From Halorientalis sp. LT38 (GTDB taxonomy: Archaea > Halobacteriota > Halobacteria > Halobacteriales > Haloarculaceae), in NCBI RefSeq assembly GCF_037031225.1, contig NZ_JAYEZN010000001.1, positions 868,001-932,000 of the forward strand: a stretch of DNA of 64,000 bases, given 5' to 3'. The translations under genes and the position numbers were made by a program. Of this stretch, positions 33,618 to 42,394 are shown in pieces. The notes beneath the pieces were generated by a model. That model made no database searches, was not told the origin of the DNA, and worked only from the letters and a program-made list of their open reading frames with translations. How positions within the stretch are numbered: the first letter of the stretch is position 1; the number at the start of each line of letters is the position of its first letter.

Positions 33618-34514
33618 ATGCGGGTGGCGATCCTGGGCTGTGGCTACGTCGGCCTCGAACTGGGCCGGCAGCTCGCAGCCGACCACGACGTGATCGGGGT
33701 CCGCCGCTCCGACGCGGGAATCGAGGCGATCGAGGCCGCGGGCTTCGAGAGCGTGCGAGCGGACGTGACCGACCCCGACGAACTGACGCGAGTTCCGGAT
33801 GCCGACGCCGTCGTGTTCGCGGCGAGTTCGGGCGGACGCGGGGCCGACGCGGCACGTGAGATCTACGTCGACGGGCTGCGAACGGCGATCGACGCCTTCG
33901 GGACCCGCGACCAGGCACCGGATCGACTGATCTACACCTCGAGCACGGGGGTCTACGGCGATCACGACGGCGACTGGGTGGACGAGGAGACACCGCTGGA
34001 CCCGACGACGCCGAAGACCGAGGTGCTCGTCGAGGCGGAACGGATCGCGATCGACGTGGCGGCAGAGTACGGCATCGACGGGACCGTCGCACGGTTCGCT
34101 GGCCTCTACGGGCCCGACCGCTATCGGCTGGGACGGTACGTCGATGGACCGGTGACGGAGGGGTACCTGAACATGGTCCACCGCGACGACGCGGCGGGGG
34201 TGGTGCGCTACCTGCTCGAGCGCGACGCCGCGCGCGGTGAGCCGGTGCTCGTGGTCGACGACGAGCCCGTCTCGAAGTGGGAGTTCGCCGACTGGCTCGC
34301 GGCGGAGTGCGGCGTACCGGACCCGCCGAAGCGGACGAAAGCCGAACGGCTGGCCGACGACTCGCTATCCGACGCAGCGCGACGCCGGATCGAGACGAGC
34401 AAGCGGTGTTCGAACGACAGGCTCCGGGAACTCGGATACGAGTTCGCGTACCCGACCTACCGGGAGGGATACCGGGCCGCGGTCGACGCGTATCGGCGCG
34501 GGGGGTCGGCGTAG
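33618..34514 (+). CDS. NAD(P)-dependent epimerase/SDR family protein
   Basis: The 298-aa product is an extended SDR of the YeeZ-like type. It starts with the Rossmann motif MRVAILGCGYVGLELGRQLAADHDVIGVRR (GxGxxG), has SSGGRGADAAREIYVDGL, LIYTSSTGVYGD with the active-site Ser/Tyr region, and RFAGLYGPDRYRLGRYVDGPVTEGYLNMVHRDDAA. The usual YxxxK Lys is not obvious after Tyr, so the reaction may differ from classic epimerases. It shares a transcript with the upstream gene. Substrate unknown. Confidence 0.85.
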   Translation: MRVAILGCGYVGLELGRQLAADHDVIGVRRSDAGIEAIEAAGFESVRADVTDPDELTRVPDADAVVFAASSGGRGADAAREIYVDGLRTAIDAFGTRDQAPDRLIYTSSTGVYGDHDGDWVDEETPLDPTTPKTEVLVEAERIAIDVAAEYGIDGTVARFAGLYGPDRYRLGRYVDGPVTEGYLNMVHRDDAAGVVRYLLERDAARGEPVLVVDDEPVSKWEFADWLAAECGVPDPPKRTKAERLADDSLSDAARRRIETSKRCSNDRLRELGYEFAYPTYREGYRAAVDAYRRGGSA

Positions 34515-34532
34515 AACGCGGGGGAGGGACAC

Positions 34533-34570
34533 GCACACGGCACCGTAGTGGCGTATTCCGTGCCGTGTGC
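34533..34570 (+). terminator. Inverted repeat between epimerase and DHH genes
   Basis: GCACACGGCAC (34533-34543) and GTGCCGTGTGC (34560-34570) form a perfect 11-bp stem with a 16-nt loop, 19 bases after the epimerase stop. No T-run follows, so it may be a terminator or a protein-binding site for the DHH gene promoter. Confidence 0.4.
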
Positions 34571-34614
34571 TGATGGGGAACATTCTTGGTAGTCGGGCGT
34601 GACACAACGCGAGT

Positions 34615-35787
34615 ATGCCGCTTGCAGCCGCGGGTGGCGTCGGGGTCCCCGAGGTCGTCGACTCCACCGCGGCGGTCGCCCTCGAAGATCCGCCGCTCGT
34701 CGTCCTCGCAGTCGCGGCGCTGGTCGTACTCGGCGTCGCCGGCTGGATCGTCGCCCGCCTCCGACGACCGAAGGGCGCGACGTTCAAACAGTTGCTGGCC
34801 GATCGCGACGAGATATCCGTGCTGATGCACCCGAATCCGGATCCCGACGCGATGGCCTGCGCGATGGCCGTCCGGACACTGGCCGAATCCGTCGACACCC
34901 AGGCGACGATGCAGTACTCCGGGCAGATCCGCCACCAGGAGAACCGCGCCTTCGAGACCGTCCTCGATCTGGACTTCGAGCGGGTCGACGACGCTAGCGA
35001 ACTGACGAGCAAGAACGTCGTCCTCGTCGACCACAACGCGGCCCGCGGGTTCTCCGGCGCCGACGGCGTCTCGCCCTTCGCGGTGATCGACCACCACCCC
35101 GGCGACGGCACCGGAACCGACTTCACCGACGTCCGCACCGACAACGGCGCCTGCGCGTCGATCCTCGCCGAGTACTTCGAGGACCTGAACTGGGAGCCGA
35201 GCGACCCCGACGACGAAGCCGGCACGATGCAGCTTCCGACCGACCTCGCGACCGGCCTCGTCTACGGTATCCAGGCCGACACAAAGAGCCTCACCAAGGG
35301 CTGTTCGGCCGCCGAGTTCGAGGCCGCGTCATACCTCTTCGAGGGCGTCGACGAGGACGTCCTCGACCGCATCGCCAACCCCGAGGTCGACGCCGAGGTG
35401 CTGGAGGTCAAGGCCCGCGCCATCACCAACCGCGAGGTGCGCAACGCCTTCGCCTTCGCAAACGTCGGCTCGGTGGACAACGCCGACGCCATCCCGCAGG
35501 CCGCGGACGAACTCCTCAGGCTGGAAGGGGTCACCGCCGTCGTCGTGGCGGGGGAGAAAGAGGGGACCGTCCACCTCTCCGGCCGCTCCCGGGACGACCG
35601 CGTCCACATGGGCAAGACCCTCCGATCGGCCGTCGAGGACATCCCCATGGCGGAGGCCGGCGGCCACGCCCGGATGGGCGGCGGACAGATCTCGCTCGAT
35701 CACATGGAGGGGCTGGGCCCATCCTCCGGCCTGACGATGCCGGAACTGACCGATCGCCTGTTCGACGCGATGTCAGGCGATATTTAA
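34615..35787 (+). CDS. Membrane-anchored DHH-family phosphoesterase
   Basis: A 390-aa DHH/DHHA1 phosphoesterase with an N-terminal helix (PPLVVLAVAALVVLGVAGWIVARL, about residues 25-48). The DHH core shows HPNPDPDAMACAMA (motif I), VLVDHNA (motif II), AVIDHHPGDG (DHH motif III), and the DHHA1 part has AGEKEGTVHLSGRSRDDRVHMGK ... GGHARMGGGQISL. Related enzymes hydrolyse short oligonucleotides or cyclic dinucleotides (NrnA/GdpP group). A soluble paralogue lies at 58646-59719. Substrate is not known. Confidence 0.88.
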   Translation: MPLAAAGGVGVPEVVDSTAAVALEDPPLVVLAVAALVVLGVAGWIVARLRRPKGATFKQLLADRDEISVLMHPNPDPDAMACAMAVRTLAESVDTQATMQYSGQIRHQENRAFETVLDLDFERVDDASELTSKNVVLVDHNAARGFSGADGVSPFAVIDHHPGDGTGTDFTDVRTDNGACASILAEYFEDLNWEPSDPDDEAGTMQLPTDLATGLVYGIQADTKSLTKGCSAAEFEAASYLFEGVDEDVLDRIANPEVDAEVLEVKARAITNREVRNAFAFANVGSVDNADAIPQAADELLRLEGVTAVVVAGEKEGTVHLSGRSRDDRVHMGKTLRSAVEDIPMAEAGGHARMGGGQISLDHMEGLGPSSGLTMPELTDRLFDAMSGDI

Positions 35788-35810
35788 CACACCCACTTTT
35801 TACTTCGTCG

Positions 35811-35910
35811 GGTCGCGCTACGCGCGACCACTCCTCGCAAAAACTTGGGGAAAAACTGCTCGGCGCTCGTTTCTCTCGCGCCGAGTGAACCGGCACGCTC
35901 CGCGTGCCGG
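35811..35910. repeat. Composite hairpin repeat, copy 2
   Basis: GGTCGCGC/GCGCGACC (35811-35829, loop TAC), then the core CAAAAACTTGGGGAAAAA (about 35838-35855), then CTCGGCGC/GCGCCGAG (35859-35885, 11-nt loop) and CCGGCACGC/GCGTGCCGG (35890-35910, loop TCC). Same hairpin-core-hairpin layout as copies near 3210 and 60720, and again directly after a stop codon. Confidence 0.75.
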
Positions 35911-35971
35911 ATGCCGATGGCGACCGCACAGTACCGCCTCGACTTTACCGCCGGCTACCCAATCGGAGCAC

Positions 35972-37060
35972 ATGGCTACCCGCGAGGCAACCTGGGACTA
36001 TCGCGACCGCCATCACGAGCGGTTCGCCCGCACCTACTTCCGCGCGTTCGGCGACTGCGTCGTCTCGTCGATCGGCGTCGGCACCTACCTCGGCGATCCG
36101 ACCGACGCGGCCGACGAGAACTACGAGGCGGCGCTCGTCGACGCCCTCGAATCGGGGATCAACGTCGTCGACACGGCGATCAACTACCGCTGCCAGCGCT
36201 CAGAACGGGTCGTCGGCGCGGCCATCGACGCGGCCGACGTCGATCGCGAGGCGGTACTGATCGCGACCAAGGGCGGGTTCGTCCCCTTCGACGGCGAGCG
36301 CCCCGACGACCCCGGACGGTTCATCCGCGAGGAGTACGTCGAGCCGGGGCTCGTCGACCGCGAGGACCTGGCGATGGGACAGCACTGCATCGCACCCGAC
36401 TACCTCGACGATCAACTGGATCGGTCGCTCGAGAATCTGGGAGTAGAGACGATCGATTGCTACTACGTCCACAACCCGGAGACGCAACTCGAGGTCCGGT
36501 CGCGCGAGGCGGTCTACGACCAGCTCGAGGCGGCGTTCGTCCGACTGGAGGAGCGGGCGGCGGCGGGCGACCTCAGACACTACGGCGTGGCGTCATGGGA
36601 GTCGTTCCGGGTCGGGCCGGACCACGACAGCTACCTCTCGCTGCCGGAAGTCGTCTCGCGGGCGCGGAGGGCCTCGGATCGGGCGGGGACGGAGGCGACC
36701 CACCTCCGGGCGATCCAGTTGCCGTTCAACGTCTTCATGGCCGACGCGTTCACCGTGGAATCACACGAGGGCGCGGCGGGGCCACAGAGCGCGCTCTGGT
36801 TCGCGAACGACGCGGGACTGGACGTGTTCACGAGCGCGTCCATCATGCAGGGCCGGCTGGCATCGGAGATGCCGGAACAGGTGGAAGCGAAACTCGACGG
36901 GGAGACGCGGGCGCAGCGGGCGATCAACTTCGCGCGGAGCGCGCCGGGCGTGACGAGCGCGCTGGTCGGGACGGGGTCGCCGGAGCACGTCGCGGAGAAC
37001 GTCGCGGCGGGGACCCACGAACCGCTCGGTGCCGACGCCTTCGACGACGTCTTCGAGTGA
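35972..37060 (+). CDS. Aldo/keto reductase family protein
   Basis: The 362-aa TIM-barrel oxidoreductase shows the AKR tetrad: Asp and Tyr in NVVDTAINYRCQRSERVVG, Lys in VLIATKGGFVP, His in CYYVHNPETQ. IGVGTYLGDPTDAADENYEAALVDALESG is the usual first strand and helix. It ends with the NADP-binding GVTSALVGTGSPEHVAENV. ATG 35972 is chosen over an in-frame start inside the hairpin repeat, whose codons are basic. Its stop abuts the convergent zinc-finger gene as TGATCA. Substrate unknown. Confidence 0.9.
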   Translation: MATREATWDYRDRHHERFARTYFRAFGDCVVSSIGVGTYLGDPTDAADENYEAALVDALESGINVVDTAINYRCQRSERVVGAAIDAADVDREAVLIATKGGFVPFDGERPDDPGRFIREEYVEPGLVDREDLAMGQHCIAPDYLDDQLDRSLENLGVETIDCYYVHNPETQLEVRSREAVYDQLEAAFVRLEERAAAGDLRHYGVASWESFRVGPDHDSYLSLPEVVSRARRASDRAGTEATHLRAIQLPFNVFMADAFTVESHEGAAGPQSALWFANDAGLDVFTSASIMQGRLASEMPEQVEAKLDGETRAQRAINFARSAPGVTSALVGTGSPEHVAENVAAGTHEPLGADAFDDVFE

Positions 37061-37231
37061 TCACCCGACTTTCTTCCACTCACGGTCACAGCTCGGACAG
37101 AACCTGACGGTGTTGAGTTCGTCGGGATCGTTCTTGGTCCCGAGTTGCTCCCCACACTCCGCACAGGTTAGTCGCTCGTAGGTGTCTTTCTCGATGTCGC
37201 CCGAGCGTAGCCCCTTGCGGACGGATTCCAT
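37061..37231 (-). CDS. HVO_0758-like small zinc-finger protein
   Basis: A 56-aa protein MESVRKGLRSGDIEKDTYERLTCAECGEQLGTKNDPDELNTVRFCPSCDREWKKVG. The pair CAEC...CPSC (residues 23-26 and 45-48) forms one C4 zinc site. It strongly resembles Haloferax HVO_0758, a micro zinc-finger protein known to affect biofilm and swarming behaviour (from memory). The ATG nine codons inside the longest frame is the conserved start. Its stop touches the stop of the aldo/keto reductase. Confidence 0.85.
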   Translation of the reverse strand: MESVRKGLRSGDIEKDTYERLTCAECGEQLGTKNDPDELNTVRFCPSCDREWKKVG

Positions 37232-37377
37232 AACCGGACCTTCTTGCGGCCCCACCAAAAACCCCGTGCCGACGTGTCAGACGCGCGTGTGACGAGTACG
37301 GGCGACCAGCACCGCAGACGCCCGGCGTGTGGCCGAGAGCGGCGGACTTTTTCGGCACCGGTCCGAACGATGGGCAA

Positions 37378-38475
37378 ATGGAGTACGTCCAGGAGCGGGT
37401 GGCGACGCTCCACGCGTTCGCGGATCGGGTTCCGGAGGCCCCCACCGAGAGCGCCGCCGTCGTCGTCCCACTGACCGAGCGGGAGCACGCCAGCCTCGCC
37501 GCCGAACGCGTGCTCACGACGCTCGACCGGGTCGACCCCGCACGCGTCGTCGTCGCGTTGCGGGCCAGCGAGGACCGCGTCGACACCGTCGCGCGCTGGC
37601 TCGACTCCTTCGAGCTGGGGCCGGAAGTGCTCTGGTGCAACGCGCCAGAAGTCCAGGAGGCACTCGGCGAGGCCGGGCTGAACGGCCCCGCCGGGAAGGG
37701 TCGTGACGTCTGGCTGGCGCTGGGACTCGCAGCCCAGGAGGAGTACGTCGCCGTCCACGACGCCGACGCGACGACCTACTCACGCGCCCACGTCCCCCGC
37801 CTGCTCTTCCCGCTCGCGAACGGCTACGACTTCTCGAAGGGCTACTACGCCCGCGTCGAGAACGAGCGGCTCTACGGCCGCCTCTTCCGGCTGTTCTACA
37901 CGCCGCTGGTGCGGGCGCTGGGCGACCAGGCCGACGCGCCGATCGTCGACTACCTCGCGAGTTTCCGGTACGCGCTGGCCGGAGAGTTCGCGGCCACGAG
38001 CGACCTCGTACGCCGGCTCCGGCCCCCACGAGGCTGGGGACTGGAGGTCGGGACGCTCGGCGACGCCTTCGACGCAGCGGGCTTTTCCGGTACCGCACAG
38101 GTCGACCTCGGGCGCCACGAGCACGACCATCGCGCCGTCGGCGGCCCGCAGGGGCTGGGGGACATGTGTCGCGAGGTCGCGACCGCCCTGTTCCACGCCG
38201 TCGAGGACGCCGGCGTCGACCCGGACTACGAGCGGCTGCGTGAGCGCTACCGGGAGACGGCGGACGACCTCGTGGACCACTACGGGACCGACGCGGCGTT
38301 CAACGGGTTCGAGTTCGATGCCGCGGGCGAGCGCGAGCAGGTCGCCACCTACGCCGAGGCCGTCTCGCCGCCCGGCGAGGACGACCGGTTGCCAGCGTGG
38401 GCCGAGACGTCGCTCGATCCGGAGACGGTGCGGCGGGCGGCCCGGCGGGGGCTGGACCGCGCAGCCGATCGGTAA
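37378..38475 (+). CDS. Glycosyltransferase, glucosyl-3-phosphoglycerate synthase-like
   Basis: A 365-aa GT-A-fold glycosyltransferase. Signs: PAGKGRDVWLALGLAAQEEYVAVHDADATTYSRAHVPRLLFPL (sugar-nucleotide Lys and the DAD metal motif), NGYDFSKGYYARVENERLYGRLFRLFYTPLVRAL, and WGLEVGTLGDAF, all typical of glucosyl/mannosyl-3-phosphoglycerate synthases that make compatible solutes. No matching phosphatase is adjacent, so the product is uncertain. ATG 37378 follows CGGACTTTTTCGG, a weak promoter candidate. Confidence 0.82.
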   Translation: MEYVQERVATLHAFADRVPEAPTESAAVVVPLTEREHASLAAERVLTTLDRVDPARVVVALRASEDRVDTVARWLDSFELGPEVLWCNAPEVQEALGEAGLNGPAGKGRDVWLALGLAAQEEYVAVHDADATTYSRAHVPRLLFPLANGYDFSKGYYARVENERLYGRLFRLFYTPLVRALGDQADAPIVDYLASFRYALAGEFAATSDLVRRLRPPRGWGLEVGTLGDAFDAAGFSGTAQVDLGRHEHDHRAVGGPQGLGDMCREVATALFHAVEDAGVDPDYERLRERYRETADDLVDHYGTDAAFNGFEFDAAGEREQVATYAEAVSPPGEDDRLPAWAETSLDPETVRRAARRGLDRAADR

Positions 38476-38529
38476 CCGGTCGCGGCGGGCGTGCGAAGGC
38501 TAAAGGGGGAGCCCCGCGCCGGTTCCGAC

Positions 38530-39000
38530 ATGGACGTGACGGGCGACGAGCTGGCCGGCGTCGTCGACCTGTTCGACGCGCTGACGAGTACGGAACTGCG
38601 GCGGGCGCTGGCGGAACTGGCCTATCGCTGCGGCGAGGAGGTCGAACCGGAGTACTTCGACGGTGACGTCGCGGCGGCGCTCGCGACCTACCACCTCGTC
38701 GCGGTCGAGCCGGCCGACGCCGAGGAGCCGTTGCTGGTCGCCGGGCCGGTCGCCTTCCCGGAACTCCCGGGCGACGCGACGGACCTGCCGCACATGCTGG
38801 ACGTGCCCGACCGAAGCGTCGACCGCGCGGACCTGGCGACGGCCGCCGAGAACCGGTTCCGGGCCGACGCCGAGAAGGCCATCGACGCCGGGGACGAGGA
38901 GCGCATCCGGGAACTGCTCGACGTGAGCTACGAACTCGAGGTGTGGGCGCCGGTCGACGTCGGGGAGACCCGGCAGCGACTGGACGACGCGTTAGCATGA
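38530..39000 (+). CDS. Conserved haloarchaeal protein (DUF7109-like)
   Basis: A 156-aa acidic, mostly helical protein: MDVTGDELAGVVDLFDALTSTELRRALAELAYRCGEEVEPEYFDGDVAAALATYHLVAVEP, then a C-terminal AENRFRADAEKAIDAGDEERIRELLDVSYELEVWAPVDVGETRQRLDDAL. The N-terminal half has a winged-helix flavour (LTSTELRRALAELAYRCG), but no clear DNA-contact motif. I recall DUF7109 for this type. A promoter-like AT-rich element is absent, so it may be cotranscribed with the glycosyltransferase 54 bases upstream. Confidence 0.72.
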   Translation: MDVTGDELAGVVDLFDALTSTELRRALAELAYRCGEEVEPEYFDGDVAAALATYHLVAVEPADAEEPLLVAGPVAFPELPGDATDLPHMLDVPDRSVDRADLATAAENRFRADAEKAIDAGDEERIRELLDVSYELEVWAPVDVGETRQRLDDALA

Positions 39001-39051
39001 CACACGACTGACCCCACGCAAATTAAGAGCGCGCGGGCCAAACTGGGGGGC

Positions 39052-39651
39052 ATGGACCTGGAGCGGGTCGGGAACTTCCGGGCGACCGGAGTGAGCGACG
39101 AGGAGCGCGAGGCCGCCGTGCTCGCGCCGGTCATCGTCCGTGACGGGAGTGAACACCTGCTTTTCACCAAGCGCGCGGACCACCTCGGCGAGCACCCGGG
39201 CCAGATGAGTTTCCCGGGTGGCGGCCGGGAGCCAAGCGACGCCGACCTCCAGGAGACCGCACTCCGGGAGGCCAACGAGGAGATCGGCCTCGACCCGTCG
39301 GAGGCGGACATCGTCGGCCGGATCGACGACATCCGCACGGTCACGCGCTACTCCGTCCGCCCGTTCGTCGGGACGATCCCGGACCGGACGTACACGCCCG
39401 ACGAGCGCGAAGTCGCCGAGATCGCGGTGCTGTCGGTCGCGGCGCTGACGGACATGGCGAACTACGAGTCCGAACGGCGCGACCACCCCCACTACGGCGA
39501 CATTCGCCTGCACTTCTTCCACGTCGACGGCTACACCGTCTGGGGCGCGACCGCCCGCATCCTCGTGCAGTTGCTGGAGTTGACCACCGACTGGGAGATG
39601 CCGGCGGAGGCCGACCGGGAGGTCGACCCGGACGCCGACCTCCCGATGTGA
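39052..39651 (+). CDS. Nudix hydrolase, coenzyme A pyrophosphatase type
   Basis: A 199-aa Nudix enzyme. HLLFTKRADHLGEHPGQMSFPGGGRE (residues 35-60) is the UPF0035 signature that marks CoA diphosphatases; it is followed by the Nudix box ending TALREANEEIGL (69-80) with REUXEEXGU intact. The first Glu of the general Nudix box is absent, as in other CoA-type members. The C-terminal part VTRYSVRPFVGTIPD is the usual third strand. Likely substrate is CoA or its oxidised derivatives. Confidence 0.88.
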   Translation: MDLERVGNFRATGVSDEEREAAVLAPVIVRDGSEHLLFTKRADHLGEHPGQMSFPGGGREPSDADLQETALREANEEIGLDPSEADIVGRIDDIRTVTRYSVRPFVGTIPDRTYTPDEREVAEIAVLSVAALTDMANYESERRDHPHYGDIRLHFFHVDGYTVWGATARILVQLLELTTDWEMPAEADREVDPDADLPM

Positions 39652-39692
39652 CCATTACGGAGCACTCGAACTCGCGGGGGTCTCGCGAGCAG

Positions 39693-39787
39693 AGAGGGAC
39701 CACAGGTCCCTCTGGCAGCCGGCGCAACGCGCCGGCGTTCACGAGAGCATAGCTCTCGTGAGCCAACCAGAACGCTCTGCGTTCTGG
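39693..39787. repeat. Four consecutive short-loop hairpins
   Basis: Perfect stems, each closed by three bases: AGAGGGACC/GGTCCCTCT (39693-39713, loop ACA), GCCGGCGC/GCGCCGGC (39718-39736, AAC), TCACGAGAGC/GCTCTCGTGA (39739-39761, ATA), ACCAGAACGC/GCGTTCTGGT (39766-39788, TCT). Spacers are 2-5 bases. The first and third stems resemble stems near 3234-3297. The CAAAAAC core is missing. The flanks (39652-39945) contain no gene. Confidence 0.8.
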
Positions 39788-39945
39788 TGACGACGGAGCG
39801 AGTGAGACCTCGCGAGGGAACGATCGACTGACCGAGCGAAGCGACGGAAGGAGTGAGTGGACTCGCGGGGAAGCGACAGCGTTTTGCGGCTCTCCGCCAC
39901 AGCTTTGCACAACCGAGCCGCGGGCGACCGCGGCCGACGAAGATC

Positions 39946-40722
39946 ATGCTACGAGAGGGCGCCCTGGCGACGACGGGGATCGACGCGGTCGCGATCAAAC
40001 CCGCGGAGACGGATCTCTCGCGAGCGGCCGCCCTCGACCACGACGTGATCGTGGACTACGAGGGGGTCGAGCACCTGCCCGACGCCGACGCGCTGGCCGA
40101 CCTCGCGTCGGATCGCAGCGTCAGAGTGACCGTCCCGGTGCGCGCCGACGGGTTCGACCTCTTCGGTGACGACGGCCGCTGGGACTGGGTTCCCGAGGGC
40201 GTCGGTCGGATCCTGGTGGCGGGCCACCCGGCCTACCTGACGGAGACGGAGCAGTCGCGGGCGGTGGCCCCCCGGTTCGGTGCCGCCCGCGAGCGCGACC
40301 CGGAGGCGTGGGTGGGAACCGAGAACATCGAGCGGATGGCCCTCGCTGCCGGCGGGACGCAGTTCGAGTTGCTGGGACGGTCGACCGAGCGCGACTTCCA
40401 CGGGCTCAGGGCGGCTGGCTTTTCGGGTTCGTTGGCCGTCTACGCCCCGACCGTCGTGACGGACGACGAGGACGCGATCCTCGACGCGGTCGGGGCCTAC
40501 GCGGCCCGCCGAAAGCCCGTCCGCGAGGCGCTTCCCGACGGCGCCCCGACCGACGCGACGGCCGAGGGGCGGGCACGGGAGGTGCTCGCGCGTGCCGTCG
40601 AGGACTACGCGCTGGTGGGCGACGCCGCGACGGTCGCTCGCCGAGTCGAGGCGCTGCGCGAGGCCGGCGCCGACACCGTAGTCGGCTACCCGGCGCGCGG
40701 AATCGACGCTCTCACACGATGA
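39946..40722 (+). CDS. Luciferase-like-fold conserved haloarchaeal protein
   Basis: A 258-aa acidic protein. MLREGALATTGIDAVAIKPAETDLSRAAALDHDVIVDYEGVEHLPDADALADL and a C-terminal AREVLARAVEDYALVGDAATVARRVEALREAGADTVVGYPARG look like TIM-barrel helices and strands of the luciferase-like monooxygenase type, where VGDPxxVAxxVExLxxAGAD is a family feature. No flavin or F420 site is certain. I recall DUF7388 for related proteins. Its stop overlaps the next ATG (ATGA). ATG 39946 excludes the hairpin array. Confidence 0.72.
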   Translation: MLREGALATTGIDAVAIKPAETDLSRAAALDHDVIVDYEGVEHLPDADALADLASDRSVRVTVPVRADGFDLFGDDGRWDWVPEGVGRILVAGHPAYLTETEQSRAVAPRFGAARERDPEAWVGTENIERMALAAGGTQFELLGRSTERDFHGLRAAGFSGSLAVYAPTVVTDDEDAILDAVGAYAARRKPVREALPDGAPTDATAEGRAREVLARAVEDYALVGDAATVARRVEALREAGADTVVGYPARGIDALTR

Positions 40723-41177
40723 GTCGGGGGGGCGGCCGCGCGAAGGTCGCGGGCGTCGTCGGCCTCGTCGGTGTGACGCTGACGCTTGTGGCCGGGTATC
40801 TCCAGCGGGTGCCCGAGCTGGCCGCCACCGTCGCGCGGCTCGTCGACCTGTTCGTCGGGGTCGCGTTCCGGATCGCCGTGATCGCCGTGTTCTGTCTCGG
40901 CTTCGTGGTCATCGTCTACTCCGTCTGGCACCAGCGCCGGGGGAACGTCGACGAGGCGCGGGCGCGCCGGATCGCGTTCGGCGTGGCCGCCGTGCTGGCG
41001 CTCTCGCTTTTCTTCCCCCTGGTCGTTCTCGACGAACTGCTCGTGGCCGTCGGCGGCGTCCTGGCACGGACGGGCGTCGACCTCCCCGAGACCGCCCTGT
41101 TCATCGGGAGTCTGGCGGTCTTTGGCTCCCTGACGGTCTTCGGGGCCGCGGACGCCGTCCGCCGACGCCGGGGCTAA
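40719..41177 (+). CDS. Four-helix membrane protein
   Basis: A 152-aa integral membrane protein with four hydrophobic spans (about residues 10-26, 46-68, 86-103 and 126-143) and short loops; the last helix is followed by a basic RRRRG tail, suggesting an inside C-terminus. ATGA overlap with the gene before and 24 bases to the oxidoreductase that follows suggest one transcription unit of three. No family or function is recognised. Confidence 0.7.
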   Translation: MSRGGGRAKVAGVVGLVGVTLTLVAGYLQRVPELAATVARLVDLFVGVAFRIAVIAVFCLGFVVIVYSVWHQRRGNVDEARARRIAFGVAAVLALSLFFPLVVLDELLVAVGGVLARTGVDLPETALFIGSLAVFGSLTVFGAADAVRRRRG

Positions 41178-41201
41178 GTGCGACCGGGTGCGAGTGCGAC
41201 C

Positions 41202-42386
41202 ATGACCGACTCGGTGGCCGTCGTCGGCGGCGGGGCGGTGGGCGTGACCGCCGCCCTGTCACTCGCCGACCGCGGCGCGGCCGTGACGCTGTTCGAGCGG
41301 GACGAGATCGCCGCCGAGAGCACGGGCCGCGCCGCGGGCATCTGTTACGACGCCTTCGCCGGCCGGACCGACGCAACCGTGGCCGGTCGAGCGATGACCC
41401 ACTTTCGCGACCTGGCCGCCGAAACCCGGTTCGCGTTCACCGACCACCCCTACGTCTGGCTGGCCCGGACCGGCGACGAGACGCGAGCCGACGCCATCCG
41501 CGAACAGGTCCCGCGAATGCGCGAGCGGGGCCGTGACGTGACGCTCCTCGACCCGTCTGCGCTGGCCGCCGAGTGTCCCGGCTTGGCGACCGACGACGTG
41601 GCGGTCGCGGCGATCGCTCGCGACGCGGCGCTCGCCGACCCCGCCGAGTACGCCGCCGTCGTCGCGGAGCGAGCGCGTGCGGCCGGGGCGACGATCCGAA
41701 CGGAGACCGAGGCGAGGGTGAAGACCGACCCGGCCGTCGAGACCGCCGCGGGCACGGAGCGGTTCGACGCGGTGCTGGTCGCGGCAGGGGCGCACACGCG
41801 TCACCTGCTGGCCGAGGCGGGCGTCGCCGTGCCGATCAAGGCCTACCGCGTACAGGCGACCGTGACCGACCCGTTCCCGGCGAGTGCCGAGCTTCCGACG
41901 CTGTACGACGCTACGCAGGAGTTCTACTGGCGTCCGCGCGAGGTGTGCGAGGGCGGGCACGACGGCCGTCCGACAGGCGGCCGTCGGCGTCCGCGCGAGG
42001 GCGGTTTGCTGGTCGGCGACGGCACGGAGAAGCGGGACTTCGACCCCGAGGACTGGGACCGGACGGCCGACGACGCGTTCGTCGCGTCGGCGATAGACCG
42101 GGTCGACGCGGCGCTCGCATCCGACGCCGACGGGCCGGCGGGGAGCGGGCGGGCCTGGGCCGGCCTCTGCACCGCGACGCCGGACCGGGACCCGCTGCAG
42201 GGGGAACTCGAATCGGACCTGTTCGTCGCCGCGGGCTGGCACGGCCACGGGTTCATGCGCGCTCCGGCGCTGGGGCGGACCGTCGCCGGGCAGATGCTCG
42301 GTGACGACGGGATCGACGCGTTCGACCCGCGTCGGTTCGACGGGGACGAAGCGTTCGCGGTCGTGGAAGGGATGACCGTCGACTAG
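41202..42386 (+). CDS. FAD-dependent oxidoreductase (DAO family)
   Basis: The 394-aa protein begins SVAVVGGGAVGVTAALSLADRGAAVTLFERD, the FAD-binding GxGxxG fold. It continues with AAGICYDAF, GLATDDVAVAAIARDAALADPAEYAAVVAERARAAGATI, FDAVLVAAGAHTRHLL and C-terminal GLCTATPDRDPLQGEL...VAAGWHGHGFMRAPALGRTVAGQML, the GxHGxG end of DAO enzymes such as glycine/sarcosine oxidases. Substrate is unknown, likely a small amine or amino acid. ATG 41202 is the family-like start. The end is TAG inside CTAG. Confidence 0.85.
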   Translation: MTDSVAVVGGGAVGVTAALSLADRGAAVTLFERDEIAAESTGRAAGICYDAFAGRTDATVAGRAMTHFRDLAAETRFAFTDHPYVWLARTGDETRADAIREQVPRMRERGRDVTLLDPSALAAECPGLATDDVAVAAIARDAALADPAEYAAVVAERARAAGATIRTETEARVKTDPAVETAAGTERFDAVLVAAGAHTRHLLAEAGVAVPIKAYRVQATVTDPFPASAELPTLYDATQEFYWRPREVCEGGHDGRPTGGRRRPREGGLLVGDGTEKRDFDPEDWDRTADDAFVASAIDRVDAALASDADGPAGSGRAWAGLCTATPDRDPLQGELESDLFVAAGWHGHGFMRAPALGRTVAGQMLGDDGIDAFDPRRFDGDEAFAVVEGMTVD

Positions 42387-42394
42387 CGGGGAGT

